Assembly (NCBI RefSeq): GCF_938010525.1
Contig: NZ_CALLVK010000023.1
Location: 62,001 to 126,000, forward strand
Length of the DNA stretch: 64,000 nucleotides
Source of the DNA: Abiotrophia sp938010525
Lineage (GTDB): Bacteria > Bacillota > Bacilli > Lactobacillales > Aerococcaceae
Direction of reading: 5' to 3'
Every line of letters starts with the position of its first letter. The first letter of the stretch is position 1. The position numbers and the translations under genes were made by a program. This document shows positions 7,873 to 16,887 of the stretch, piece by piece. The notes under the pieces are model-generated. The model saw only the letters and a program-made list of their open reading frames with translations, ran no database searches and was not told the origin of the DNA.

Positions 7873-9978
7873 ATGCCACGTTATAAGTTAAAGAAACCGA
7901 AGAATAAATCCCATATTCCCTTTCGTTTGAACCTTCTATTAATGATTTCCTTTTTATGTTTTGCGGCCCTTTTCGTACGCTTGGGCTATATCCAACTCTA
8001 TAATGGGCAAATGTTCAAACGAATGGTTGAACGGACCGAGTCCACTACTTCGACAGGTTCTGTTCCACGAGGGATGATTTACGATAGCAATGGGAAAGTC
8101 CTGGTCGGTAACCAGCCTGAACGGGCTATTCTTTATACCCGTGACAGTGATTCTAAAGTTCAAGCCAAGGATATTATTGCAGTTGCACGTCGATTAGCCT
8201 CTTTGGTTGATGTTCCAACGCAAGAAGTAACCGAGCGGGACCGGAAAGATTATTTCGTTGTGACTAATCCCGATACCGTCAATGGCCGTTTAACAGCTGA
8301 ACAACGTAAATTAGCTGGTTCAGAAGCCTATGAGGCTCAACTAGCCGCTGTAACTGAAGATGATATTCAATATTCAGAGTCCGAACTTAAGATAATTGCC
8401 CTTTTCAAACGTATGAATAGTGCTTTCTCGCTTTCAACAGTTACCGTCAAAAATAAGAATGTAACGCCTGATGAAATTGCTCGGGTCAGTGAACATTTAA
8501 GTGAATTGCCAGGTATTCAGATTGGGACGGATTGGCAACGGGTCTACCCACAAGGGGAAATGATGCGTTCTATCTTGGGTCAAGTATCTTCAGAACAACG
8601 CGGTCTCCCAAGTGAATTAGCCTCAATGTACCTAGCGCGTGGCTATGCCATGAATGACCGGGTAGGGATCAGTTATCTAGAAAAACAATACGAAGACGTT
8701 TTACATGGTGCAAAGTCGGTATCTAAGATTGTAACCGACTCTTCCGATGATGTCTTGGCTAAACAAGTCGTCTACGAAGGCTCCAAGGGTGACAACTTAG
8801 TCATGACCATGGACATCGATTTCCAGAAGAAATTAGAAGAGATTGCCGAAAGCTCGCTTAAGAAAATTGAAAACCGTGGTTTGAACGATCGGGTTTACAT
8901 TGCAGTGCTTAACCCCAATAATGGGGATGTTTTAGCTCTGGTTGGTAAACGATTCAAATACAACCAAGCGACCGACTCTTATGATTATGATACCATCGAA
9001 GATGACACCTTGGGGACTCTCAACACCTCCTATGGTATGGGGTCTTCGGTTAAGCCTGCCATGGTGGCTATGGGTTACATGTCGGGCGCGCTCAGCCTAA
9101 ATAATAATACCATCTTGGATGAACCAATGAAGTTCCAGGGCTCTGCTGAAAAGAGTTCCGTCTTCAACCGTACGGGTCAAGTCAATATTAATGATATTGA
9201 AGCCTTGCAAAAATCTTCCAACATCTACATGATTAAGACCGCCATGAGAATGGGTGGACAGAACGAATATACTAAGGACGGTAAGTTGGATATCGATCCT
9301 AAGACTTTGGATACCATGCGTGAGTACTTTGCCGAGTTTGGTTTAGGAACTAAGACTGGGATTGATATTCCGAGCGAGTCTGTTGGATACTTACCTGAGT
9401 CAGAACAACTGGTTAACATCTTGTTCTTGTCTTTTGGGCAGTTTGACTTGTATACGCCGCTGCAACTGGTTCAATATGCTAGCGTCATTGCCAACGGTGG
9501 GGTTCGTTATGCGCCACGTTTGGTTAAGGAAATCCGCAATACAGATGCCAATGGTCACTTAGGTGGAGTAGAAACGACAATTGAACCTAAGGTCATGAAC
9601 GTAGTGCCAGTTGAAAAATCTGTTATGGACCGGATTCATGAAGGGATGTATCAAGTTTCCCATACAATGGACGGGTCAGCTCATTACCTCTTCATGAATT
9701 ACCCTATCAAGGTTGGGTCTAAGACCGGGACGGACGAAGCCTTCTATGCTGGACCTATTCAATACGCGGCTAATAATCCAGTGGTTAACGCCACTTATAT
9801 CGGTTATGCGCCTTATGATAAGCCTGAGATTGCGGTCAGCGTGGTCTTACCCTATCTACCAGCAGATGCAACCGGTCGTGATTCCACCCGAATTGCCCGG
9901 GACGTGATGAATGCTTATTTTGAAATGAGAGAAGCCACACGCTCAACGATTGAAAGCTACAAGCCAAACCAACCATAA
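7873..9978 (+). CDS. pbp2b: Class B penicillin-binding protein (PBP2b-like transpeptidase)
   Basis: A membrane-anchored D,D-transpeptidase that cross-links peptidoglycan. It has a short basic cytoplasmic tail, one membrane span at about 17-40, a PBP dimerisation region with RGMIYDSNGKVL from residue 66, and a transpeptidase domain from about 340. The three active-site motifs are complete: SSVK with nucleophile S391 and K394, S448-S-N450, and K617-T-G619. The 701-residue length and N-terminal sequence fit the PBP2b branch of Lactobacillales better than PBP2x (no PASTA domains). PBP2b versus PBP2a-type naming is less sure. It is monocistronic, between an extended -10 promoter and a hairpin terminator. 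Confidence 0.93.
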   Translation: MPRYKLKKPKNKSHIPFRLNLLLMISFLCFAALFVRLGYIQLYNGQMFKRMVERTESTTSTGSVPRGMIYDSNGKVLVGNQPERAILYTRDSDSKVQAKDIIAVARRLASLVDVPTQEVTERDRKDYFVVTNPDTVNGRLTAEQRKLAGSEAYEAQLAAVTEDDIQYSESELKIIALFKRMNSAFSLSTVTVKNKNVTPDEIARVSEHLSELPGIQIGTDWQRVYPQGEMMRSILGQVSSEQRGLPSELASMYLARGYAMNDRVGISYLEKQYEDVLHGAKSVSKIVTDSSDDVLAKQVVYEGSKGDNLVMTMDIDFQKKLEEIAESSLKKIENRGLNDRVYIAVLNPNNGDVLALVGKRFKYNQATDSYDYDTIEDDTLGTLNTSYGMGSSVKPAMVAMGYMSGALSLNNNTILDEPMKFQGSAEKSSVFNRTGQVNINDIEALQKSSNIYMIKTAMRMGGQNEYTKDGKLDIDPKTLDTMREYFAEFGLGTKTGIDIPSESVGYLPESEQLVNILFLSFGQFDLYTPLQLVQYASVIANGGVRYAPRLVKEIRNTDANGHLGGVETTIEPKVMNVVPVEKSVMDRIHEGMYQVSHTMDGSAHYLFMNYPIKVGSKTGTDEAFYAGPIQYAANNPVVNATYIGYAPYDKPEIAVSVVLPYLPADATGRDSTRIARDVMNAYFEMREATRSTIESYKPNQP

Positions 9979-9984
9979 GTGTGA

Positions 9985-10015
9985 GGGGCTGGAACCTAAG
10001 TTCCAGTCCCTTTTT
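9985..10015 (+). terminator. PBP gene terminator
   Basis: An 11-bp stem with one G-T pair (9985-9995 with 10000-10010), a CTAA loop and five T. The stem resembles the GAGGCTGGGA hairpins after ntpD and glpF. Confidence 0.9.
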
Positions 10016-10130
10016 GGACTTTAAGTACTATTAGTTTACCCGTAAGAGACAAAAAAAGGTGTCTACTTGTTAACTATTTTTGTAAGCTCTATAAAAAATG
10101 AGTGCTAGCGTATATTTTTGTGCCTAACTT

Positions 10131-10139
10131 TGTTATAAT
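10131..10139 (+). promoter_or_regulatory. Extended -10 promoter of the flavodoxin gene
   Basis: TGT-TATAAT forms an extended -10 about 35 bases upstream of the TTG start. Confidence 0.6.
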
Positions 10140-10174
10140 AAGAGAGTAGTATTGAGATGAAGGAGGCGGGTTAG

Positions 10175-10627
10175 TTGCCACAAGCATTAATTATTTATGC
10201 AAGCTTGACCGGAAACACTGAGGCCTGTGCGGATATTTTGGCGGAAGCACTAGAAGGACACGGGGTTGAGGTCACCCTACATGATGTCATGCAAGCCGAA
10301 GCAGCGGACTTTGAAGACTATGATTGCTGTATCGCTGGGGCTTATACCTATGGTGTGGACGGTGTCTTGCCTGATGAAATGTTAGACTTTTCTGAAGACT
10401 TAGGTCAATTAGACTTATCAGGTAAGGTCTTTGGGGTCTTTGGTTCTGGGGATGAGTTCTATGAAGTCTTCTGTGGGGCAGTTGATACCCTGGAAGAACA
10501 ATTCAAGAAAGCAGGAGCTCGCCAAGCTGGCGCTAGCGTCAAGGTTAACCTCTACCCGGAAGATGAGGCCGTGACCGAATTAGAACGTCTGGCGCAAGAT
10601 TTAGCCGACGCTTTAGCTGACAATTAA
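10175..10627 (+). CDS. Flavodoxin
   Basis: A 150-residue short-chain flavodoxin, an FMN-binding cytoplasmic electron carrier. The phosphate-binding loop is SLTGNTE at about residues 10-16. The Tyr-containing loop AGAYTYGVDGVLP and the FGSGDEFYEVFCGAVD segment surround the isoalloxazine ring in this family. It starts with TTG, which follows AGGAGG (10161-10166) with eight bases spacing; no ATG is available near the N-terminus. It is followed after 27 bases by pepS, probably in the same transcript. Confidence 0.93.
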   Translation: MPQALIIYASLTGNTEACADILAEALEGHGVEVTLHDVMQAEAADFEDYDCCIAGAYTYGVDGVLPDEMLDFSEDLGQLDLSGKVFGVFGSGDEFYEVFCGAVDTLEEQFKKAGARQAGASVKVNLYPEDEAVTELERLAQDLADALADN

Positions 10628-10654
10628 TAATAAGATAGATACAAGGAGGAACTT

Positions 10655-11896
10655 ATGACTTTAGCAAATTTTGATGAATTATTAGCCAAATACGCCCATC
10701 TCTTAATCAAGAAGGGCTTGAACGTGGGGACTGGGGATTATGTCCACATCAATACCGATGTTAACCAAATTCAATTGACTCACCTCTTGGTCAAGCAAGC
10801 CTATGAAGCAGGGGCAGCCAATGTTGCCGTTGACTTTTCTGATGATACCCTGACCCGTCTCAAATACGAATACGAAAGCACTGAAAGCTTGTGTGAGGTA
10901 CCTGACTATGCCGTTGCCAAAGCGGAGTACTTCTTGGATAAACGTGCTAAGCGCCTTGCTTTGCGTTCGACTGACCCTAACAACTTATCTGGCTTAGATG
11001 CACAGAAAATTAGTGCGTCACAACGTGCCTTGCGTTCGGCTATTGCGCATGTGTCAACGGCTATTCAAGCTAACGAAGTGAGTTGGTTAGTAGTGGCAGG
11101 GGCTGCACCTGCTTGGGCGGCAGTCGTCTTTCCTGACTTGGGCTCAAGCCAAGAACAAGTAGATGCCCTCTGGGATGCTATCTTCAAGGCTAACCGTATC
11201 TATGCTGATGATCCAATCGCTGCTTGGGATCAACATGTTGCAACCTTAGATCAGAAAGCTAAGTTCTTGAACGATACGCAATTTGATGCCCTTCACTATA
11301 CGGGGCCAGGGACTGACTTAATCTTGGGCTTACCTAAAAACCATGTCTGGGAAAGCGCTGGTTCGCTTAACCGTAAAGGTGAAATCTTCATTGCTAACAT
11401 GCCAACAGAAGAAGTCTTCACAGCACCTGATTTCCGTCGGGCTGAAGGCTATGTTTCAAGCTCTAAGCCGCTGGCTTACGGTGGGACGGTTATCGAAGGC
11501 ATGAAGTTTACCTTCAAGGACGGTCAAATTGTGGAAGTATCAGCTGAAAAAGGGGAAGAAACGCTCAAACGCCTTGTAGAAGAAAATGAAGGGGCGCGTG
11601 GCCTAGGGGAAGTTGCCCTCGTAGCGCACCAAACGCCAATCTCTCAATCAGGTATTACCTTCTTCAATACCCTTTTCGACGAAAATGCCTCCAACCACTT
11701 AGCAATCGGGCAAGCCTATGCAACCTCGGTACAAGGTGGGACTGACATGAGTCAAGAAGAATTGGCACAAGCAGGTCTCAACCGATCCATTGTCCACGTG
11801 GACTTTATGATTGGGAATGAGCACATGGATATTGATGGGATTAAGGCAGATGGGACCCGCGTCCCTATCTTCCGCAAAGGCGAATGGGCCTACTAA
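10655..11896 (+). CDS. pepS: M29-family metalloaminopeptidase (PepS/AmpS)
   Basis: Removes N-terminal amino acids from peptides in the cytoplasm, using two divalent metal ions. The 413 residues match the M29 family, with the characteristic C-terminal block LGEVALV, then TLFDENASNHLAIGQAY, then HVDFMIG and the EHMDIDGI ligand region. ATG follows AAGGAGGAAC. It lies between flavodoxin and a small membrane protein on the same strand, with short gaps. Confidence 0.93.
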   Translation: MTLANFDELLAKYAHLLIKKGLNVGTGDYVHINTDVNQIQLTHLLVKQAYEAGAANVAVDFSDDTLTRLKYEYESTESLCEVPDYAVAKAEYFLDKRAKRLALRSTDPNNLSGLDAQKISASQRALRSAIAHVSTAIQANEVSWLVVAGAAPAWAAVVFPDLGSSQEQVDALWDAIFKANRIYADDPIAAWDQHVATLDQKAKFLNDTQFDALHYTGPGTDLILGLPKNHVWESAGSLNRKGEIFIANMPTEEVFTAPDFRRAEGYVSSSKPLAYGGTVIEGMKFTFKDGQIVEVSAEKGEETLKRLVEENEGARGLGEVALVAHQTPISQSGITFFNTLFDENASNHLAIGQAYATSVQGGTDMSQEELAQAGLNRSIVHVDFMIGNEHMDIDGIKADGTRVPIFRKGEWAY

Positions 11897-11915
11897 GCCA
11901 GAGAGGATGTAAAAG

Positions 11916-12167
11916 ATGCCGACACACGATGCAAGCCAAGACCTCAGCCGTAAAATTAATCGGCGCCTGACCCGTAGTGGTTGGGTCTATATGCTAGGCC
12001 TAGTGGCTTTCCTCTTTGTAGCCATCTACGCCTTCAATCAACTCTTTCAATTGCCGATGAAGAAGAAGACGGCTGAAATTGAAAGCCTCAATAGTCGTAT
12101 CGAAGAAATGGAGTCGCGCTTAGAACAGGTAGAGGCGAGTCTCTCCGTTGAAGTACCTTCAGAATAG
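11916..12167 (+). CDS. Small single-span membrane protein with a coiled coil, unknown function
   Basis: I do not recognise this 83-residue protein. It has a basic N-terminus (SRKINRRLTRSG), one membrane span at about 23-44, then a charged heptad-like segment (KKKTAEIESLNSRIEEMESRLEQ split across 50-72) predicted to be a coiled coil, and an acidic tail. The topology is like FtsB/DivIC septum proteins but I see no sequence signature for that family. The start ATG follows AGAGAGGATG. It lies 19 bases after pepS and 39 bases before galU, so it is probably cotranscribed. Confidence 0.75.
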   Translation: MPTHDASQDLSRKINRRLTRSGWVYMLGLVAFLFVAIYAFNQLFQLPMKKKTAEIESLNSRIEEMESRLEQVEASLSVEVPSE

Positions 12168-12206
12168 GCCTTAGGCCATTAAACTTCATGAAAAGGAGTA
12201 AGGGAA

Positions 12207-13079
12207 ATGGTAAAAGTTAAGAAAGCTGTCATTCCAGCCGCAGGTTATGGGACGCGCTTCCTGCCAGCCACCAAGGCCATGGCTAAGGAAATGTTACCAA
12301 TCGTGGATAAACCAACCATCCAATTTATTGTGGAAGAAGCTATTGAAGCTGGTATTGAAGATATCCTAATCGTCACTGGTAAGAGCAAACGTCCAATTGA
12401 AGACCACTTCGATTCCAACATTGAATTGGAAGAACACTTGCGTAAGCAGGGCAAGGACGCCTTACTGGAATTGGTCAAGCCAACCAATGTCAACCTTTTC
12501 TTCGTTCGTCAGTCCTATCCTATGGGTTTGGGCCATGCCATTCTGCAAGCTAAGGCCTTTGTAGGCAATGAACCTTTTGTGGTTATGCTTGGGGATGACA
12601 TTATGCAGGCTCAGGAGCCTCTAACCAAACAATTGATTGATGTCTATGAGAAGACACATGCTTCTAACATTGCAGTCATGGAAGTGCCTCATGAAGAGAC
12701 GTCTAAGTACGGGATTATTGCACCTGAGCGTGAGCTAGAAGATGGGATTTACAATGTAGAATACTTTGTAGAAAAACCTAAGCCAGAGGATGCCCCAAGT
12801 GACCTAGCCATTATTGGTCGCTACTTGTTGACGCCGGAGATTTTTGAAATTCTTGAGAATCAAGCGCCTGGTGCAGGTGGCGAAATTCAGTTGACGGATG
12901 CGATTGATACCCTTAACAAGACCCAAAGAGTCTTTGCTAAACGTTTTGATGGCAAACGTTACGATATTGGTAATAAGTTAGGTTTCTTGGAAATGAGTAT
13001 TGAGTATGGGCTCAAGCACCCAGAAATCAAAGAGGGTCTCCGTGACTATCTCTTAAACATTGCTGAGAATTTAGAATAA
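12207..13079 (+). CDS. galU: UTP-glucose-1-phosphate uridylyltransferase
   Basis: Makes UDP-glucose from UTP and glucose 1-phosphate, feeding glycolipid, teichoic acid and capsule sugars. The N-terminal nucleotide-binding motif AAGYGTRFLPATKAMAKEMLP is clear from residue 10, with VEKPKPEDAPS and the GGEIQLTDAI block later. The 290 residues match bacterial GalU. ATG follows AAAAGGAG. A hairpin follows the stop, and galE lies next, so UDP-glucose supply and its epimerisation are encoded side by side but in separate transcripts. Confidence 0.97.
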   Translation: MVKVKKAVIPAAGYGTRFLPATKAMAKEMLPIVDKPTIQFIVEEAIEAGIEDILIVTGKSKRPIEDHFDSNIELEEHLRKQGKDALLELVKPTNVNLFFVRQSYPMGLGHAILQAKAFVGNEPFVVMLGDDIMQAQEPLTKQLIDVYEKTHASNIAVMEVPHEETSKYGIIAPERELEDGIYNVEYFVEKPKPEDAPSDLAIIGRYLLTPEIFEILENQAPGAGGEIQLTDAIDTLNKTQRVFAKRFDGKRYDIGNKLGFLEMSIEYGLKHPEIKEGLRDYLLNIAENLE

Positions 13080-13087
13080 TTAGATTA

Positions 13088-13119
13088 AGGGGTTGAAAGC
13101 TTGCTTTCAGCCTCTTTTC
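13088..13119 (+). terminator. galU terminator
   Basis: A 12-bp stem with two wobble pairs (13088-13099 with 13104-13115) runs into TTTTCTT. Confidence 0.8.
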
Positions 13120-13309
13120 TTATATCGGCTTTGGAACAAGGGGGGGACCAAGGGTGGGGTGCAAATAAATATCTCAATAATTATCACAATATTTTGAAGT
13201 TGCTCATAAACCCTTTCGTAGCTTGGAAGATAAGAGCGTTACTATCTGGTAACTAAATCTAAAAAAACTATAAAATTCTGATTTAGGACTCTCTCTTGGC
13301 CTTAAAATG

Positions 13310-13318
13310 TGCTATAAT
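13310..13318 (+). promoter_or_regulatory. Extended -10 promoter of galE
   Basis: TGC-TATAAT lies 38 bases before the galE ATG. The rest of the 277-base galU-galE gap is AT-rich and shows no gene or clear operator. Confidence 0.6.
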
Positions 13319-13356
13319 GAGACTGTTCAATAAAAATATGTAATAGGGGTGTTCCT

Positions 13357-14385
13357 ATGGCAATTCTCGTAACAGGTGGGGCAGGTTATATCGGTAGTCA
13401 TACCGTCGTGGAATTATTAGCTGCTGGCCATGAAGTTGTAATTGTTGATAATTTTTCTAATTCTAAACCAGAAGTATTAAATCGTATTCGCCAAATCTCA
13501 GGTAAGGACTTTGCTTTTTACCAAGTGGATGTTTTAGACAAGGACGCCATGCGCCAAGTCTTCAAGGAAAATGATATTCAAGCAGTCATTCATTTCTCAG
13601 GCTATAAGGCGGTAGGGGAATCCGTTGCGGAGCCGATCAAGTATTACCACAATAACGTAGGTGGTGCCATCGCCTTAGTGGAAGTTATGAATGAATTTGG
13701 CGTGAAACATATCGTCTTCTCTAGTTCGGCAACTGTCTATGGGCTCAATAATCCGTCGCCTTTAACCGAAGATATGCCGACTCATACTGCTAACAGCCCT
13801 TATGGCTCAACCATGGTGATGAAAGAGCAGATTTTCCGTGACTTAGCTGTTTCTGATCCAGACTGGTCCATTACTATCCTGCGCTACTTTAACCCAATTG
13901 GGGCCCATGCCTCTGGCCGTATTGGTGAAGACCCACAAGGGATTCCTAATAACTTAATGCCTTATATTACCCAGGTAGCGGTTGGTAAATTGCCTGCTCT
14001 TAGTGTCTTCGGGAATGACTACCCAACGCCTGATGGGACTGGGGTTCGCGACTATATTCACGTAGTAGACTTGTCTCTAGGTCACCTCAAGGCCTTAGAT
14101 CGCAACTTGACGGTCAAAGGGGTCGAAATCTATAACCTAGGGACCGGCGAGGGTTATAGTGTCTTGGACTTAATCAAAGCCTTCGAAGAAGCCAATGGCA
14201 TTAAGGTCAATTACAAGATTGTCAATCGCCGTCCTGGTGATGTGGCAACCTGCTATTCTGATGCTAGCCGGGCTAACCAACTCTTGGGCTGGTACGCTCA
14301 ACGAAACTTGGTCGATATGTGCCGGGATTCTTGGAAATGGCAGAAAGAAAACCCACAAGGTTATGATGTTATCTCTCAAGCATAA
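13357..14385 (+). CDS. galE: UDP-glucose 4-epimerase with Met at the catalytic Lys position
   Basis: GalE interconverts UDP-glucose and UDP-galactose using tightly bound NAD. The 342 residues show the GGAGYIGSH Rossmann motif at 7-15, catalytic S124 in FSSSATVYG, Y149, RYFNPIGAH, and the DGTGVRDYIHVVD block. The short-chain dehydrogenase motif YxxxK is broken: residues 149-153 read YGSTM, with ATG (13813-13815) where Lys is expected; the nearest Lys is K156. Everything else is well conserved, so the gene seems under selection. ATG follows AGGGGTG. The preceding promoter is at 13310. Confidence 0.95.
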   Translation: MAILVTGGAGYIGSHTVVELLAAGHEVVIVDNFSNSKPEVLNRIRQISGKDFAFYQVDVLDKDAMRQVFKENDIQAVIHFSGYKAVGESVAEPIKYYHNNVGGAIALVEVMNEFGVKHIVFSSSATVYGLNNPSPLTEDMPTHTANSPYGSTMVMKEQIFRDLAVSDPDWSITILRYFNPIGAHASGRIGEDPQGIPNNLMPYITQVAVGKLPALSVFGNDYPTPDGTGVRDYIHVVDLSLGHLKALDRNLTVKGVEIYNLGTGEGYSVLDLIKAFEEANGIKVNYKIVNRRPGDVATCYSDASRANQLLGWYAQRNLVDMCRDSWKWQKENPQGYDVISQA

Positions 14386-14399
14386 GATGGAGGACTGTT

Positions 14400-15344
14400 T
14401 TGAAAGAAAGACGTACAAAACGGTCAATGCCTTCTTCCTATTATGAGTACGATAATCGTAACTATCGGCGTAGTCGCCTGTTAGTGCTGATTATCTTCTT
14501 CTTGATGATTATTGGAGTAGTTTGTTTCTTCTATGTAAGTTTTGTATTACGAAATATTAGTTCAGCCTATGAACCTTTGGTTGAAGTGGCAAGTAGCCCA
14601 GCTAATGCTGAATCGAGCTTACCAGAGCGTATTCGAGAGCGTAAACCACTCACCCTCTTGTGGCTAGGTGTGGATGATAATGAATCGGGACGTTTGGTTT
14701 CAGAGGAGACGCGTTTGATTAGCCTCAGTCTGCTAGAAGTAGGGCAAGGAGAGAGCACCCGCCTACAGATTCCGAGTGAATCCACGCTTAAGGAAGGGGC
14801 TAGTCTACCAGCTGGTAAATTAGGTCAAGTTTTCATGATGAAACCATTACAATCAATTGAAAAAGCAACACATGAGTTGCTTAATGTGCCGATTGATTAT
14901 ACAATAGAAGTCAGGTTTTCTAAGCTTCGTCCCCTAATTGATCGATTGGGTGGCGTTACCTTAGTGCCTAAGCAAGATTTTGTCTTGGAAAATCGGCTCT
15001 TGGCCAAGGGCCAAGAGGTGAAATTGACAGGGCGTGAAGTCTATGTTTATTTGGCTCGTCAGACGGATGAGACCTCTCTCAGTCAAGGTCAAAGACAAAT
15101 GGATGTCTTAGAAGGAATTATCAATCACCTAGCTAATTGGCAGAAAGTGCCAAGTTTAGACAAGGAAGTTGCGCTTCTGCAAGAAGCCATCCGGACAGAT
15201 ATGACTTTTGATGAATTTTTGGACTTGTTCCGGGCGGGTTACTTCAGTCATATGACGGAAGCTCCTATGTCAATTGTCAATCTAGACGCCGACAGCCAGC
15301 ATGTCTTGCTCCAACAGTTACAAGAGAAGTTGGAAAATAATTAA
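14400..15344 (+). CDS. Divergent LytR-CpsA-Psr (LCP) family protein with degraded active site
   Basis: LCP proteins attach teichoic acids and capsule polymers to peptidoglycan from a membrane anchor. This 314-residue protein has a basic tail, one membrane span at about 25-50 and an LCP-like extracellular domain (LWLGVDD, NVPIDYTIEV, LIDRLGGVTL). The catalytic and lipid-phosphate residues are lost: the GRSD region reads SEET (101-104), SIPRD reads QIPSE (124-128), and FARMR reads LARQT. It starts at a TTG after GATGGAGGA, 14 bases behind galE, and is immediately followed by an intact LCP gene. It may act as a partner or regulator, which is inference. Confidence 0.75.
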   Translation: MKERRTKRSMPSSYYEYDNRNYRRSRLLVLIIFFLMIIGVVCFFYVSFVLRNISSAYEPLVEVASSPANAESSLPERIRERKPLTLLWLGVDDNESGRLVSEETRLISLSLLEVGQGESTRLQIPSESTLKEGASLPAGKLGQVFMMKPLQSIEKATHELLNVPIDYTIEVRFSKLRPLIDRLGGVTLVPKQDFVLENRLLAKGQEVKLTGREVYVYLARQTDETSLSQGQRQMDVLEGIINHLANWQKVPSLDKEVALLQEAIRTDMTFDEFLDLFRAGYFSHMTEAPMSIVNLDADSQHVLLQQLQEKLENN

Positions 15345-15357
15345 GGAATGTGATGGA

Positions 15358-16746
15358 ATGACTAATAAAGTAAAACAATCGCGTAGCGAGCTGCACGGTT
15401 CTAAGAAAAAATGGGGACTAGGTCGCTGGTTTCTTGTCTTCTTCTTCTTAGTGCTCTTAGCAGGTGCTGCCTATGCGGCCAAAATGTTATGGGATATTAA
15501 CCACCTTGCTAATCAAGTCAGTCAAAATTCGACTGAGATTGGGAAGAGTGGTACCGTAGAGGTTAAGAAGATTCGGCCAAAAGAAGCTTCTATTGAAACC
15601 GGCGATCCGATTAATATTCTCTTACTTGGGACAGACGATGATGGTCGTGGACGTGATACTAGCAAGGGCTATGTAGGGCGTTCTGACTCCATGATTATTT
15701 TGTCCTTGAATCCAAAGACACGCACTACTAAGATGCTCAGCATCCCGCGTGACGTCTACACCGATATTCAGGGTCATGGACAAGATAAGATTAACCATGC
15801 CTTTGCCTTCGGTGGAGTCGACTTAACCATTGATACCGTGCAAAACTTCCTCAATGTGCCAATTGACTACTATGCCGTAGTCAATATGCAAGGTCTGGAA
15901 CAGTTGATTGATGCGGTAGGTGGGATTGATGTTACTAGCCCAATAACCTTTACCTATCAAGAATCAAGCTTCGTAGCAGGCGAAACCAAGCATGTCGATG
16001 GTTGGAATGCTATGAACTTTGCTCGGATGCGCTATGATGATCCCGAAGGGGAGACAGGGCGTCAAAACCGGCAAAAACTCGTGATTAAGGCCTTGGTTGA
16101 TAAGCTCTCCAATGTTGGGGCGATTGCCAACTACCCACAATTATTGGAAGTAGTGGCCAAGAACGTCCAAACTAACCTAGATCTCAAGCAAGCCCTCAAT
16201 ATCTATCAGAAATACTCACCAGCCCTCCAAAATATCACGGCTATTCGTTTTGAAAATTTGGAAGATTTGATCTTGAATGAGATTTACTATTACTATGCGC
16301 CACTCTCATCCCGCCTCAAGGTGGCCAATGAGTTGCGTCTGAATTCAGGCTTAACACCAATTAGTGCTAGTCAACTCCATGATCCTCTTGGAGACACAGG
16401 GGGAACGACTACTGCGACCGTGTCTAAGACTTCTAAGTTGATTATCAACCAGTATCCAACTGGGTTTACAGCAGAAGAACTGCAGCAAGTATCCCAAACA
16501 CAGGATAATGCGCAAAACTTTCGGCAGAATGAGTATTATAATCCAGTAGCACCAGCCACTGAGTATTATTATGAAGAGCCGGTTACACCACAACCAGTTC
16601 AACCGGATCCTGTCCAACCGACAGTTCCGCCAGAAAATACTGAGCAACCTACTACGCCAGTTCAACCAACACAACCAGTTCAACCGGTCACGCCACCAGC
16701 GCAAGGATCGGGTAGTGGTCAGGGAACACCAGGAACAGGTCAATAA
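15358..16746 (+). CDS. LCP-family glycopolymer transferase
   Basis: Membrane-anchored LCP enzyme of 462 residues that probably transfers teichoic acid or another phosphopolymer to peptidoglycan. A basic tail and one membrane span (about 24-44) precede the LCP domain, with NILLLGTDD at about 86-94, R108-S-D110, SIPRD with R131, DKINHAFAFGG and FARMRYDDPEGETGRQNRQ. The C-terminus (about 405-462) is a Pro/Gln/Thr-rich wall-spanning tail of PVQP-like repeats. The ATG at 15358, 14 bases after the preceding LCP-like gene, gives a proper N-terminus; an in-frame ATG at 15301 would overlap that gene and lacks a ribosome-binding site. Confidence 0.93.
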   Translation: MTNKVKQSRSELHGSKKKWGLGRWFLVFFFLVLLAGAAYAAKMLWDINHLANQVSQNSTEIGKSGTVEVKKIRPKEASIETGDPINILLLGTDDDGRGRDTSKGYVGRSDSMIILSLNPKTRTTKMLSIPRDVYTDIQGHGQDKINHAFAFGGVDLTIDTVQNFLNVPIDYYAVVNMQGLEQLIDAVGGIDVTSPITFTYQESSFVAGETKHVDGWNAMNFARMRYDDPEGETGRQNRQKLVIKALVDKLSNVGAIANYPQLLEVVAKNVQTNLDLKQALNIYQKYSPALQNITAIRFENLEDLILNEIYYYYAPLSSRLKVANELRLNSGLTPISASQLHDPLGDTGGTTTATVSKTSKLIINQYPTGFTAEELQQVSQTQDNAQNFRQNEYYNPVAPATEYYYEEPVTPQPVQPDPVQPTVPPENTEQPTTPVQPTQPVQPVTPPAQGSGSGQGTPGTGQ

Positions 16747-16757
16747 AGTATTTTTAT

Positions 16758-16781
16758 GCCTCGTCTATGACGAGGCTTTTT
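16758..16781 (+). terminator. Terminator after the LCP genes
   Basis: A perfect 8-bp stem (16758-16765 with 16769-16776), loop TAT, then five T. Confidence 0.88.
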
Positions 16782-16796
16782 CTTATCCTTGTATAC

Positions 16797-16825
16797 AAAA
16801 AAGACGACTCAGGGGTGAGACGTCT
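16797..16825 (-). terminator. Minus-strand terminator of the LexA-controlled gene
   Basis: Read on the minus strand, a 10-bp stem with one mismatch (16802-16811 with 16816-16825) is followed by six T. Confidence 0.65.
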
Positions 16826-16887
16826 AAGAGAGTGTAGCTGCTTCATCAGCCCCAAAACCATGGCAGTGGCTTGAGGTGGGTCAAAGG

